DNA of 64,000 bases from NCBI RefSeq assembly GCF_025452195.1, contig NZ_CP104971.1:434001-498000 (forward strand). Direction: 5' to 3'. This DNA comes from Phyllobacterium zundukense (GTDB taxonomy: Bacteria > Pseudomonadota > Alphaproteobacteria > Rhizobiales > Rhizobiaceae). The notes under the pieces are model-generated. The model saw only the letters and a program-made list of their open reading frames with translations, was not told where the DNA came from and did not search any database. The translations under genes were made by a program, and so were the position numbers. Shown here piece after piece: positions 50,271 through 58,481 of this stretch; the first letter of the stretch is position 1; the number at the start of each line of letters is the position of its first letter.

Positions 50271-51344
50271 ATGTCGCAACGCCAGGATAATTTGAAACAG
50301 GATAATCCTGTGCCAGTTGCGCATGGCGCCGTTTCATTGCCGTCAGTCACGGTCGACGGCTACAATTTGAAGCTGCGCGACAAGGATGGCTTCATTGGCG
50401 ACAAGGCCAGTAAATCGGCATTCCAGCAGAAACTCGACGATTGGCGCAAACGCATCCAGAATGGCGGCGACGATCCGCTTGGAGACACTCCGACAAAGGA
50501 TCTGTCGAAGAAAGAGATCGATGCGCTGGTGCAGGGAAAGGACAAGGAGGCCGCGGCCCTTGTTCTCGGCGCTGTCGATGATTTCGCCGAAGAACTCGCC
50601 CAGGTGCTTGCCCGTTTCCTGAAGGAAAAGAGCTGGAAGGGCACCGAACGCGTCGTCGTCGGCGGCGGCTTGAAAGAAAGCGCTTTCGGGGAACTCGCTA
50701 TAGCCCGGGCGATGGTGCTGCTGAAATCGGATGGCTTGAAAATCGAGCTTTTGCCGATCGCGCATCATCCGGATGAAGCCGGACTTACCGGTGCAGTATA
50801 TCTCATGCCTGCCTGGATGCTTGAGGGGCACGATTCGTTGCTGGCGGTTGATATTGGTGGAACGAATATTCGTGCAGGGATTGTCGAAACGCGGATCAAA
50901 GACAAAGCGGATCTGTCGAAAGCCAGGGTCTGGAAATCGGAACTTTGGCGCCACGCCGATGACGAGCCCAATCGCACGGCAACCGTAGAGCATATCGTGG
51001 GCGTGTTGGAACGTCTCATCGCAAAAGCGCAAAAGGCCGATCTTATGCCGGCTCCGGTAATCGGAATTGCATGCCCAGGTACGATCATGCCGGACGGTTC
51101 CATCGCGAATGGCGGCCAAAATCTTCCCGGCGGGAATTGGGAGAGCAAGAGTTTCAATCTTCCGGAAGCTCTCGCTGAAGCCATCCCGAAAATCGGTGAT
51201 CATCCCACCTTTGTAATCATGCACAACGATGCGGTGGTGCAGGGGCTCTCACAGGTTCCGTTCATGCGGGACGTCAAGCGTTGGGGCGTTGTGACTATCG
51301 GCACGGGCCTCGGAAATGCCCGTTTTACCAACAGGACCGTTTGA
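50271..51344 (+). CDS. ROK-family sugar kinase
   Basis: ATG 50271 follows AGGGGCAGG; 357 residues. The ATP loop is LLAVDIGGTNIRAGIVE near residue 199 and the second glycine motif VVTIGTGLGNARFTNRT is at the extreme C-terminus. ROK kinases usually have these near residue 5 and 130, so this protein has a 190-residue N-terminal extension in a region predicted helical and acidic (KDLSKKEIDALVQGKDKEAA). It could phosphorylate a sugar; polyphosphate glucokinases are relatives. Link to the acid-sugar genes is not shown. Confidence 0.75.
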   Translation: MSQRQDNLKQDNPVPVAHGAVSLPSVTVDGYNLKLRDKDGFIGDKASKSAFQQKLDDWRKRIQNGGDDPLGDTPTKDLSKKEIDALVQGKDKEAAALVLGAVDDFAEELAQVLARFLKEKSWKGTERVVVGGGLKESAFGELAIARAMVLLKSDGLKIELLPIAHHPDEAGLTGAVYLMPAWMLEGHDSLLAVDIGGTNIRAGIVETRIKDKADLSKARVWKSELWRHADDEPNRTATVEHIVGVLERLIAKAQKADLMPAPVIGIACPGTIMPDGSIANGGQNLPGGNWESKSFNLPEALAEAIPKIGDHPTFVIMHNDAVVQGLSQVPFMRDVKRWGVVTIGTGLGNARFTNRTV

Positions 51345-51540
51345 CCAGATGTCTGCACAGGAGGGAATTGTGGAACAGCAAATCCAATCAGCACGATGCC
51401 TTCAAAATGTCCCAATGGCGCTGAACTGTGCGGCTGTCTGCTACTGCGCCCTCACACATCCGTTGACCTGTACAGCTTGCTGAGTTTGTCGGCTGAACGA
51501 CCGATTGCGTTGCACCGGTCATACCAAAAAGGAGAAAATG

Positions 51541-52059
51541 ATGAAGAAGACTCTTGCGATGGCACTTACGGCAGCGTCGCTGACTCTCGCTGGCACGATG
51601 GCTGCCAAGGCGGCGGACACCATCCGGACCTATGAAGAACCGGATCTGCGCAGCGGCGTGAAGATCGGTTATCTCGATTGCACGATCGGCGGCGGTATTG
51701 GTTATGTGCTTGGCTCGGCCAAGGAGATCGAGTGCGACTTCCGCTCCAGCCTCAGCGGCGAACGTTCAGATCACTACAGCGGCGCAATCAAGAAGCTCGG
51801 TGTTGACGTTGGCTTCACTACACGCAGCCGGCTCATCTGGGCCGTGTTCGCACCGACAGCCGGCTACCATCATGGCTCGCTCGGCGGCATCTATCGTGGC
51901 GCTACCGCGGAAGCGACTGTCGGCGCCGGTATCGGTACCAATGTGCTTTTTGGAGGCACGGCCGGCTCTATTCATCTTCAGGCAATCAGTGTAACGGGCC
52001 AGATCGGTCTTAATCTTGCTGCCACCGGCACGTCGATGACACTCGCCTCGGTGAATTGA
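51541..52059 (+). CDS. Secreted DUF992-type protein
   Basis: 172 residues from ATG 51541 (AGGAG six bases upstream; the ATG at 51538 is equally possible). Signal peptide MKKTLAMALTAASLTLAGTM, cleavage after AAKAA. The mature part has GVKIGYLDCTIGGGIGYVLG, ECDFRSSLSGERSDHYSG, and a Gly-rich end GAGIGTNVLFGGTAGSIHLQ, the DUF992 pattern in Hyphomicrobiales; two Cys may form a disulfide. Function unknown. A stem-loop follows at 52075. Confidence 0.85.
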   Translation: MKKTLAMALTAASLTLAGTMAAKAADTIRTYEEPDLRSGVKIGYLDCTIGGGIGYVLGSAKEIECDFRSSLSGERSDHYSGAIKKLGVDVGFTTRSRLIWAVFAPTAGYHHGSLGGIYRGATAEATVGAGIGTNVLFGGTAGSIHLQAISVTGQIGLNLAATGTSMTLASVN

Positions 52060-52074
52060 CGGTATTGTCAATAT

Positions 52075-52100
52075 CTCCCTTTCGCCCCGGCGGAAGGGAG
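52075..52100 (+). terminator. Stem-loop after the DUF992 gene
   Basis: CTCCCTTTCGCC (52075-52086) and GGCGGAAGGGAG (52089-52100) form a 12-position stem with one wobble and a very short CC spacer (so the inner pairs must open). It lies 15 bases after the stop and has no T-run. Confidence 0.6.
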
Positions 52101-52173
52101 CAAGTTCCTAAGCGCGCCGAACTCGATTGCTGAGGCGTCATTTTCACGATTTTGATAATCCGGGGGGATTCTG

Positions 52174-52773
52174 GTGAAAACAGTCGTCCGAATTTCGTTG
52201 CTGGCTGCCTGTTGCGCCTTGTTACCTGAAATTGCACATGCCGAGTGGCAAGCAGTCGAAAAAATAGAGAGCTATGCGGTTTCAGGAAAATCCGGTGCTG
52301 AACTCTACGCGTCTATCGGGGAGAGGGGGCCAAGAGCCGGTGACAACGGGAGCGCCATCGCGCATACGAATTTCCGCCTGACATGGTCGAGGAAATACGA
52401 GAACCAGCGCAATGCCTGCACGCTCGTCTCCGCAAAGCCGAAACTTGTAATCACCTACACTGTACCGAAGCCTGCTGGAAAGCTGCCGGACGCCGTCGCC
52501 AGAAACTGGGAGACGTTTATCACCGGGATCCGCCGTCATGAAGCGGTGCACGGCGAAATGATCCGCGAGATGGTAAAATCAATCGAGACTGCAACAGTCG
52601 GCTTGTCTGTGCCCGATGATCCCAAATGCACCAAGATCAGAGCGGAGATGACGAAGCGTCTTTCGGAACTCTCTCAAACCCAGCGACAGCGCAGCCGTGA
52701 TTTTGATCGAACTGAACTCAGTGAAGGCGGAAATATCCACCAGCTCATCCTCGCATTGGTCAACGGGGCGTAG
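52174..52773 (+). CDS. Secreted DUF922-type protein with HExxH motif
   Basis: GTG 52174 with a G-rich ribosome-binding site; 199 residues. Signal peptide VKTVVRISLLAACCALLPEI. The mature sequence has KPAGKLPDAVARNWETFITG and RRHEAVHGEMIREM; HEAVH is a HExxH zinc motif. DUF922 proteins are annotated as putative secreted zinc-dependent proteases, which fits. It precedes ampC by 57 bases on the same strand. Confidence 0.85.
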   Translation: MKTVVRISLLAACCALLPEIAHAEWQAVEKIESYAVSGKSGAELYASIGERGPRAGDNGSAIAHTNFRLTWSRKYENQRNACTLVSAKPKLVITYTVPKPAGKLPDAVARNWETFITGIRRHEAVHGEMIREMVKSIETATVGLSVPDDPKCTKIRAEMTKRLSELSQTQRQRSRDFDRTELSEGGNIHQLILALVNGA

Positions 52774-52830
52774 GCCTGCGGCGTGAGGATACTTTGGCAC
52801 TGGATTGATATTCTCGAAGGATGAAAACTG

Positions 52831-54024
52831 ATGAATCTGAAACTTCTGGCTCCGATCCTGACTGCGTTCGTTTTCGCCACAACGGCGAGCCCTGTTGGCG
52901 CAGCGGAAAGTCAACGGGATGAGGTCGAAGTCTGGGTAAATGATGCCGTGCGGCCGGTCATGAGCCAGTACGATATTCCGGGCATGGCTGTCGGGGTAAT
53001 TCTTGATGGGAAATCCTATATTTTCAACTATGGCAGAATGACGAAGGAGGGCAGCAAGCCGGTAACGGACAAAACGCTGTTCGAGATCGGCTCGATCAGC
53101 AAGACGTTCACCGCCACGCTGGCCACCTACGCACAAGCCAACGGAAATCTCGCCTTGACGGAGCCGGCGGGCAAGTACGTTCCAGCCCTGCAAGGCCGTC
53201 CCTTTGGCGATGTGGAAATTCTGCATCTCGCGACGCACACTCCGGGAGGCTTTCCGCTGCAAGTGCCGGACAACGTCAAGAACGAACAGCAGATGCTGAA
53301 ATATTTCAAGGAATGGCAGCCAGCTTATCTGCCCGGCACGCATCGGACCTATGCCAACCCCAGCATCGGCATGCTCGGCTACATAACGGCGCACAGCATG
53401 AAAGGGGATTTCCCTACGTTGGTCGAACAGAAGCTGTTTCGACCGATGGGCATGGCCGACAGCTATATTAACGTCCCGCGCGACAGGATGGCGGATTATG
53501 CGCAAGGTTACACGAAAGCGGGCAAGCCCGTGCGCATGAGCAATGCGGTCCTGTCAGCGGAGGCTTATGGTGTGCGAACGACGGCCGCTGACCTGGTCCA
53601 GTTCCTCAAGGCAAATATGAACCTGCTGTCCCTGGATGAGACGCTTGCGCGCGCAATAAGGGATACGCATGCGGGTTATTTCAGGGTCGGCGAGATGACC
53701 CAGGACCTCGTATGGGAACAATATGACTATCCGGTCGCGCTTCCCACACTGCTTGAGGGCAATTCCCAGAGAACGTCAAGGCCGGCGCTTCCCGTCAAGC
53801 GGATAAGTCCTCCAATGTCACCTCGTCAGGACGTCCTCATCAACAAGACCGGATCGACGAACGGGTTCGGCGCCTATGTCGCTTTCGTACCAGAGAAGCG
53901 GATGGGTATCGTGATCCTGGCCAACAGGTACTACCCCAATGAAGATCGGGTGAAGATCGTGCACCAGCTTTTCTCCCGCTTCGACAGCGGCGGTGCGGGT
54001 CATGAGCCAGCTCCCGTCGAATAA
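52831..54024 (+). CDS. ampC: Class C beta-lactamase (AmpC family, OCH-like)
   Basis: The 397-residue protein has a signal peptide (MNLKLLAPILTAFVFATTAS) and the three class C motifs: S88-I-S-K91 with the catalytic serine, Y174-A-N176, and K-T-G in LINKTGSTNGFGAYVAFVP. NEIG-like segments and the long R2 loop resemble OCH-type enzymes of Ochrobactrum. No ampR is divergent from it; upstream is the DUF922 gene. It hydrolyses beta-lactam antibiotics in the periplasm, or acts on cell-wall peptides if activity is low. Confidence 0.9.
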   Translation: MNLKLLAPILTAFVFATTASPVGAAESQRDEVEVWVNDAVRPVMSQYDIPGMAVGVILDGKSYIFNYGRMTKEGSKPVTDKTLFEIGSISKTFTATLATYAQANGNLALTEPAGKYVPALQGRPFGDVEILHLATHTPGGFPLQVPDNVKNEQQMLKYFKEWQPAYLPGTHRTYANPSIGMLGYITAHSMKGDFPTLVEQKLFRPMGMADSYINVPRDRMADYAQGYTKAGKPVRMSNAVLSAEAYGVRTTAADLVQFLKANMNLLSLDETLARAIRDTHAGYFRVGEMTQDLVWEQYDYPVALPTLLEGNSQRTSRPALPVKRISPPMSPRQDVLINKTGSTNGFGAYVAFVPEKRMGIVILANRYYPNEDRVKIVHQLFSRFDSGGAGHEPAPVE

Positions 54025-54091
54025 GACGTCCTCTCTGCGCATCAATTTGGGGCGGCTAACGCGGTCCACAGCGGTGCATCGAACCAAACAG

Positions 54092-54122
54092 CAACGCCCC
54101 CGGGGCGCTCCCGGAGGCGTTG
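54092..54122. terminator. Bidirectional terminator-like hairpin after ampC
   Basis: CAACGCC (54092-54098) and GGCGTTG (54116-54122) form a 7-base stem, with CCGG/CCGG pairs inside. It lies between converging ampC and the 119-residue secreted protein gene. Confidence 0.6.
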
Positions 54123-54147
54123 TCCAGCTGGGAGGAAGCCGGTGTAT

Positions 54148-54507
54148 CTAGTTTAGATGGTCCCACCGATAATACGGTTCGCCGAACAACTGACCATTCA
54201 CCTTCTCGATTTTCCCCATCAATGGCCGATACTCTCCCATCGGGATCACACCATCCCTGTTGACGACAATTGCGTCTTTACGGATCGAAGACAGTTCGGC
54301 CTTGAGACCATGGGCCTCGGTGGGTGTCATCAACCTTTGATTGCGTTCCTGAGAAATCCGCCTGTCCGCATTGTTAAGGTCGGTAAGAATGGAATCGAGC
54401 TGGCCACTTGGCACATACCGGGTAGGGCCGGGCGCCGCGAAGGCCATTGTAAGGGGAGCGGAGGTGAGAAGTGCGGCAAGCGCCGCTTTCAGAATAGTTG
54501 AGCGCAT
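54148..54507 (-). CDS. Small secreted hypothetical protein
   Basis: 119 residues with signal peptide MRSTILKAALAALLTSAPLT, cleavage near AFAA. ATG follows GGAGAC at six bases. The mature part is helical and rich in polar residues (SILTDLNNADRRISQERNQR) and ends GEPYYRWDHLN. I do not recognise the family. A perfect inverted repeat lies 18-41 bases before the start codon. Confidence 0.8.
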   Translation of the reverse strand: MRSTILKAALAALLTSAPLTMAFAAPGPTRYVPSGQLDSILTDLNNADRRISQERNQRLMTPTEAHGLKAELSSIRKDAIVVNRDGVIPMGEYRPLMGKIEKVNGQLFGEPYYRWDHLN

Positions 54508-54930
54508 TTTGCGTCTCCGGTTTTCATGGAGCGACAGGTCGCTCCATGGTCAGCCGCCCGTCTCGTTCCGTCGCGTCGCGATGGGATCATCGCCGGCGGT
54601 TCCCGGGTAGCAGGCCAAGGGTAGATCTTGCAGGGGCCGGAGAAAACCAGCCATGTGTATGATGGCGGCAAACCTGAGTATGACAGCGTTGAACAGCGGA
54701 TACTACCCGACTTGGTAGAGGTGTACGCCCTGCTGGATTTTCGGCATATGAATGCTTTGAAAACACACGAATCTCACACAAACATTGCGCATTCTTGCAC
54801 ACGAGTCCTCGAATCCGGGGCAAGAATTTCAACCCCAGAGGGAAATTAGTTGCGCGAAGTTGATGTTTCTTTCCACCAGTGTGGCTTATTGTAGCATTGC
54901 ACAATATTCATGCATGCGCAAAAATAAGGC
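54508..54930. promoter_or_regulatory. Intergenic region with a perfect 11-base inverted repeat
   Basis: CATGGAGCGAC (54525-54535), AG, GTCGCTCCATG (54538-54548). On the minus strand it lies just upstream of the ribosome-binding site of the small secreted protein, so it could be an operator or an RNA structure in its leader. The nasT promoter must lie near 54890; TTGCACAATATT at 54897-54908 may be part of it. No gene is supported in the rest. Confidence 0.5.
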
Positions 54931-55518
54931 ATGAATGCTGCCTTGTCGATCATGATTTTCGATGAAAACCGTATCCGCGCCGCCATTATCGAAGAGGGCT
55001 TGCGGGAGGCGGGGCACACGCACGTGGTGGTGCTGCACGATATCGTCGGACTGGCGCGGCAGATAGAGCTTATCGGTCCGGATGTCATTGTTATCGATAT
55101 CGAAACGCCCAACCGCGATATGCTTGAGCATTTGTTTCAGCTGACGCGCTCGGTTCGCAAGCCTATCGCGATGTTTGTGGATCGCTCGGATACTTTATCC
55201 ATTGAAGCGGCTGTTGAAGCTGGCGTTTCGGCCTATGTGGTCGATGGCCTGAGAAAAGAACGCGTGAAGCCTATCCTTGATATGGCTGTGAGCCGTTTCA
55301 AGGCGTTCAGCCGGTTGCAGCAGGAACTGGCCGACGCCAAGAGCGCCCTTGAGGAGCGCAAGATCATCGACCGGGCCAAGGGAATCCTGATGAAATCGCG
55401 CAAATTAACCGAAGACGAGGCTTATGCGCTCTTGCGTCAGACAGCCATGAACGAAAAGAAGAAACTTGCCGATATTGCCCAAAGCGTCGTCATGGCGGCG
55501 GCAATTCTGGGAAGTTAG
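54931..55518 (+). CDS. nasT: Nitrate antitermination regulator NasT (receiver-ANTAR)
   Basis: The 195-residue protein has a response-regulator-like receiver domain (SIMIFDENRIRAAIIEEGLR, VIDIETPNRDM with the Asp position) and a C-terminal ANTAR RNA-binding domain (LEERKIIDRAKGILMKSRKL then TEDEAYALLRQTAMNEKKK). NasT binds hairpins in leader RNA and prevents termination when NasS releases it upon nitrate or nitrite. The nasS gene follows by 11 bases. Its target is probably the leader at 57002. Confidence 0.93.
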   Translation: MNAALSIMIFDENRIRAAIIEEGLREAGHTHVVVLHDIVGLARQIELIGPDVIVIDIETPNRDMLEHLFQLTRSVRKPIAMFVDRSDTLSIEAAVEAGVSAYVVDGLRKERVKPILDMAVSRFKAFSRLQQELADAKSALEERKIIDRAKGILMKSRKLTEDEAYALLRQTAMNEKKKLADIAQSVVMAAAILGS

Positions 55519-55529
55519 GAAAAGGCAGA

Positions 55530-56816
55530 ATGAGTTTCATCCCGACCGGAATTGATCAGTACAAGAGCGGCCTAACAGCTCCTGCCACGATCCGCACGGA
55601 AAGCGCCAAGCTGGTTCGCGCCGGGTTCATCCCGCTCGTCGATGCCGCTGTTCTCATTGCCGCTTCGGAGTTCGGATTTGCCGCTCGCGAAGGTATCCAG
55701 ATCGATCTGGTCAAAGATGTCTCATGGGCCAATATCCGCGACCGGCTGGCGTTCCGCCAGTTCGATATCGCCCATATGCTGGCTCCGATGCCGGTTGCCT
55801 CAGCGCTGGGTCTTGGGTCCAATCCTTCTCCGACGATTGCTCCTTTCATGCTCGGGCGTGGCGGTAACGCCATTACGCTTTCCGTAGAGCTCTATCGTCG
55901 TATGCAGGAAAAGGCAGGTCTTGCCGGACATGAAGATGCCCTGACCAATGCCAAAGCCCTCAAGCTGGTAATCGAGGAGATGCGGGCAAAAAGCGAGGCT
56001 TTGCCGGTCTTGGGGATGACCTATCCGTTCTCCTCGCATAATTATGAACTGCGCTATTGGCTCGCTGCTGGCGGTATTCATCCGGAAGAGGATGTAAAAC
56101 TGGTCGTGGTACCACCGCCGATGACATCCGATGCCCTATCCGCGGGAGCGATCGACGGGTTCTGTGTAGGGGCACCGTGGAATATGGTGGCAGTGTCGCG
56201 CGAAGTTGGACGCATCGTTGCCGTCAAGGAAGACATCTGGCCTTCAAGTCCGGAAAAGGTGATCGGTACACGGCCGGAATGGGCAGCGCAGAATCCCGAG
56301 ACATTATCCCGGCTGATTGTGGCGCTTGATCGCGCGGCGGCATGGTGCGATGTCCCGGACAATCGGCGTGAGCTGGCGCAAATCTTGGCGGAACCCCGTT
56401 ATCTCGACGTGCCGTTCGACATTCTCCATCGAGTGCTCACCGGACGATTCACTACTGATCCGAACGGGACCGAGCGGACTGTTCCAGAATATTTTACCTT
56501 TCATCGCCAAGGCGCAAATTTCCCTTGGATCAGTCAGGCCCAATGGATATTCAGCCAGATGGTGCGATGGGGCCAGGTCGCCTATGCGCCGGAAGCCTAT
56601 CGGCAGGTTACTTCAGCCTTCCGGCCGGATCTCTATCGCAACGCGCTTGGAAGCCGCGCCGATATTTCCGTGACGGATGCGCGCATAGAGGGAAACGCTG
56701 AGGGTGATGTGTTCATCGATGGCGCCACGTTCGATCCAGAAGATATTCGTGGCTATGTTGCACGTTTCCCAATTCGGAATACCGGCTCCGGAACCACGGA
56801 CCAGAGTGACGTTTAG
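55530..56816 (+). CDS. nasS: Nitrate/nitrite sensor NasS
   Basis: 428 residues, NrtA/CmpA-like fold but with no signal peptide: the N-terminus MSFIPTGIDQYKSGLTAPAT is hydrophilic, so it stays in the cytoplasm. Nitrate-binding fold segments are GFIPLVDAAVLIAASEFGF, FRQFDIAHMLAPMPVASAL and GAIDGFCVGAPWNMVAVSRE. NasS holds NasT inactive without nitrate. It resembles the periplasmic NrtA at 57173 and is likely the older sensor copy of it. Confidence 0.9.
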   Translation: MSFIPTGIDQYKSGLTAPATIRTESAKLVRAGFIPLVDAAVLIAASEFGFAAREGIQIDLVKDVSWANIRDRLAFRQFDIAHMLAPMPVASALGLGSNPSPTIAPFMLGRGGNAITLSVELYRRMQEKAGLAGHEDALTNAKALKLVIEEMRAKSEALPVLGMTYPFSSHNYELRYWLAAGGIHPEEDVKLVVVPPPMTSDALSAGAIDGFCVGAPWNMVAVSREVGRIVAVKEDIWPSSPEKVIGTRPEWAAQNPETLSRLIVALDRAAAWCDVPDNRRELAQILAEPRYLDVPFDILHRVLTGRFTTDPNGTERTVPEYFTFHRQGANFPWISQAQWIFSQMVRWGQVAYAPEAYRQVTSAFRPDLYRNALGSRADISVTDARIEGNAEGDVFIDGATFDPEDIRGYVARFPIRNTGSGTTDQSDV

Positions 56817-56973
56817 GGCCGCACATGTTTTGTGCTGTGCACAATAAATTCGCACTCGACTGACGACATCTGCACAAATCTATTGCTTTAAATATTCGTA
56901 GGCCCTTCGCGCCTTGCAAGGCTAAACAAAAAAATATGTAACTTTTTCAGCTAGTTGCTGTTTTTATTAAGAG

Positions 56974-56990
56974 TTGGCACGCGGTTTGCA
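56974..56990 (+). promoter_or_regulatory. Sigma-54 promoter of the nitrate operon
   Basis: TTGGCACGCGGTTTGCA matches the -24/-12 consensus TGGCAC-N5-TTGC(A/T) exactly. Transcription would start near 57002. A perfect inverted repeat TTGTGC-TGT-GCACAA lies upstream at 56830-56844 and could bind an activator such as NtrC, although it is not in the usual NtrC orientation. Confidence 0.9.
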
Positions 56991-57001
56991 TTGATAATTC
57001 T

Positions 57002-57024
57002 GTTCCGTCAATGACGACAGGAAC
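57002..57024 (+). promoter_or_regulatory. ANTAR target hairpin P1 in the leader RNA
   Basis: GTTCC (57002-57006) and GTC (57007-57009) pair with GAC (57016-57018), bulged A (57019) and GGAAC (57020-57024). The six-base loop AATGAC has A at position 1 and G at position 4, the ANTAR recognition rule. A second candidate, GAC-ACAGAC-GTC (57054-57065), also has A1 and G4 and overlaps the terminator's 5' arm. Confidence 0.75.
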
Positions 57025-57058
57025 CGCAGGCACCGGCATCGGGTGCTTTCAAAGACAC

Positions 57059-57126
57059 AGACGTCGCTCGGGCGAGTTCATTCTGCAGGTATGCCTGTAA
57101 TGCACTCCATCCAGCGGCGTTTTTTT
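57059..57126 (+). terminator. Leader terminator controlled by NasT
   Basis: AGACGTCGCT (57059-57068) pairs with AGCGGCGTTT (57113-57122) over ten positions with two wobbles, and the run of T continues to 57126. The long loop contains CAGG-TATG-CCTG. This would stop transcription before nrtA unless NasT binds. Confidence 0.65.
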
Positions 57127-57172
57127 ATGATTCAACCGGCTGCAAAGGCTGACGCGTTTCAGGGGAAATACT

Positions 57173-58471
57173 ATGAAAGACATTCTGTCGACTGGCATGC
57201 ACAGACGAAAACTTCTGAAAGCGGGCGGAACGCTGGCACTGTTTGCTGCCGCCAAATCTGCTTTTCCTGGCGGCGCTTTTGCGGCAGCTGCCGGTCCCGA
57301 GACCACAAAGGCAACGCTTGGCTTCATTGCGCTCACCGATTCTGCGCCACTAATCGTCGCCAAAGAAAAAGGCCTCTTCGCAAAATATGGCATGCCGGAT
57401 GTCGAGGTAGTCAAGCAGGCCTCCTGGGGCACTACACGTGACAATCTCGTATTGGGTTCGGCCGGTAACGGTATTGACGGCGCCCATATCCTCACCCCGA
57501 TGCCGTACCTTATCAGTACCGGCAAGGTCACCCAGAACAATCAGCCTTTACCCATGGTTATCCTTGCGCGCCTCAATCTCGACGCGCAGGCAATTTCCAT
57601 TGGGTCTGCCTATGCGGATCTGAAAGTCGGTGCCAACTCCGGTGCACTGAAAGAGGCTTTTGCCAAGAAGAAGGCAGAAGGCAGCCCAGCCAAGGCCGCA
57701 ATGACATTCCCGGGCGGTACACATGATCTCTGGATTCGTTACTGGCTCGCAGCCGGGGGTATCGACCCCGACAAGGATGTCGAAACCATCGTGGTTCCAC
57801 CGCCGCAAATGGTCGCCAATATGAAAGTCGGCACGATGGATTGTTTCTGTGTTGGCGAGCCGTGGAATGCCCAGCTCGTCAACCAGGGCATCGGTTACAC
57901 AGCAATCAATACGGCGGAAATCTGGGCCAAGCATCCGGAAAAATCTTTCGCCATGCGTGCCGATTGGGTCGAGAAAAATCCCATTGCGACCAAGGCGCTG
58001 CTGATGGCCGTCCTCGAAGCCCAGCAATGGGCTGACGACATGGCGAACAAGGACGAACTGGCTGCAATCGTCGGCAAGCGTGCCTGGTTCAATGTTCCCG
58101 CCACCGATATCGCCGGGCGGTTGAAGGGTGAGTATGACTATGGCTCCGGACGTATCGAGACAACCAGCCCGCATTTGATGAAATTCTGGCGCGATCACGC
58201 ATCTTATCCGTTTCAGAGCCATGAAAAATGGTTCCTGACCGAGAATATCCGCTGGGGCAAATTTGCGCCGGATACGGATATCAACGCATTGGTTGGCAAG
58301 GTCAACCGGGAGGATCTCTGGCGCGAGGCGGCATCAGCCCTTGGCGTTGCTGCAACGGATATCCCAGCTTCGACATCGCGAGGTGCTGAGACCTTTTTCG
58401 ATGGCAAGGTCTTCGATCCGGACAACCCGCAGACCTATCTCGCCAGCCTCGACATCAAACGTTTTGCCTAA
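57173..58471 (+). CDS. nrtA: Nitrate ABC transporter substrate-binding protein NrtA
   Basis: 432 residues with a Tat-like leader: HRRKLLKAGGTLALFAAAKS after MKDILSTGM, cleavage near GAFAAAA. The CmpA/NrtA fold segments are ATLGFIALTDSAPLIVAKEK, NGIDGAHILTPMPYLIS, MKVGTMDCFCVGEPWNAQLV. First gene of the assimilation operon, downstream of the sigma-54 promoter and ANTAR leader. Confidence 0.93.
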   Translation: MKDILSTGMHRRKLLKAGGTLALFAAAKSAFPGGAFAAAAGPETTKATLGFIALTDSAPLIVAKEKGLFAKYGMPDVEVVKQASWGTTRDNLVLGSAGNGIDGAHILTPMPYLISTGKVTQNNQPLPMVILARLNLDAQAISIGSAYADLKVGANSGALKEAFAKKKAEGSPAKAAMTFPGGTHDLWIRYWLAAGGIDPDKDVETIVVPPPQMVANMKVGTMDCFCVGEPWNAQLVNQGIGYTAINTAEIWAKHPEKSFAMRADWVEKNPIATKALLMAVLEAQQWADDMANKDELAAIVGKRAWFNVPATDIAGRLKGEYDYGSGRIETTSPHLMKFWRDHASYPFQSHEKWFLTENIRWGKFAPDTDINALVGKVNREDLWREAASALGVAATDIPASTSRGAETFFDGKVFDPDNPQTYLASLDIKRFA

Positions 58472-58481
58472 AGGAACCGGT

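Noticed and set aside
51345..51540. Short frames between the ROK gene and the DUF992 gene
   Set aside because: No ribosome-binding site or similarity; probably only promoter DNA.
54628..54849. Open frame of 73 codons before nasT
   Set aside because: No ribosome-binding site, no recognisable motif, and it runs through a region that must contain the nasT promoter.
57030..57046. GCACC...GGTGC hairpin as the second ANTAR hairpin
   Set aside because: Its loop GGCATC lacks A at position 1 and G at position 4; GAC-ACAGAC-GTC further on fits better.
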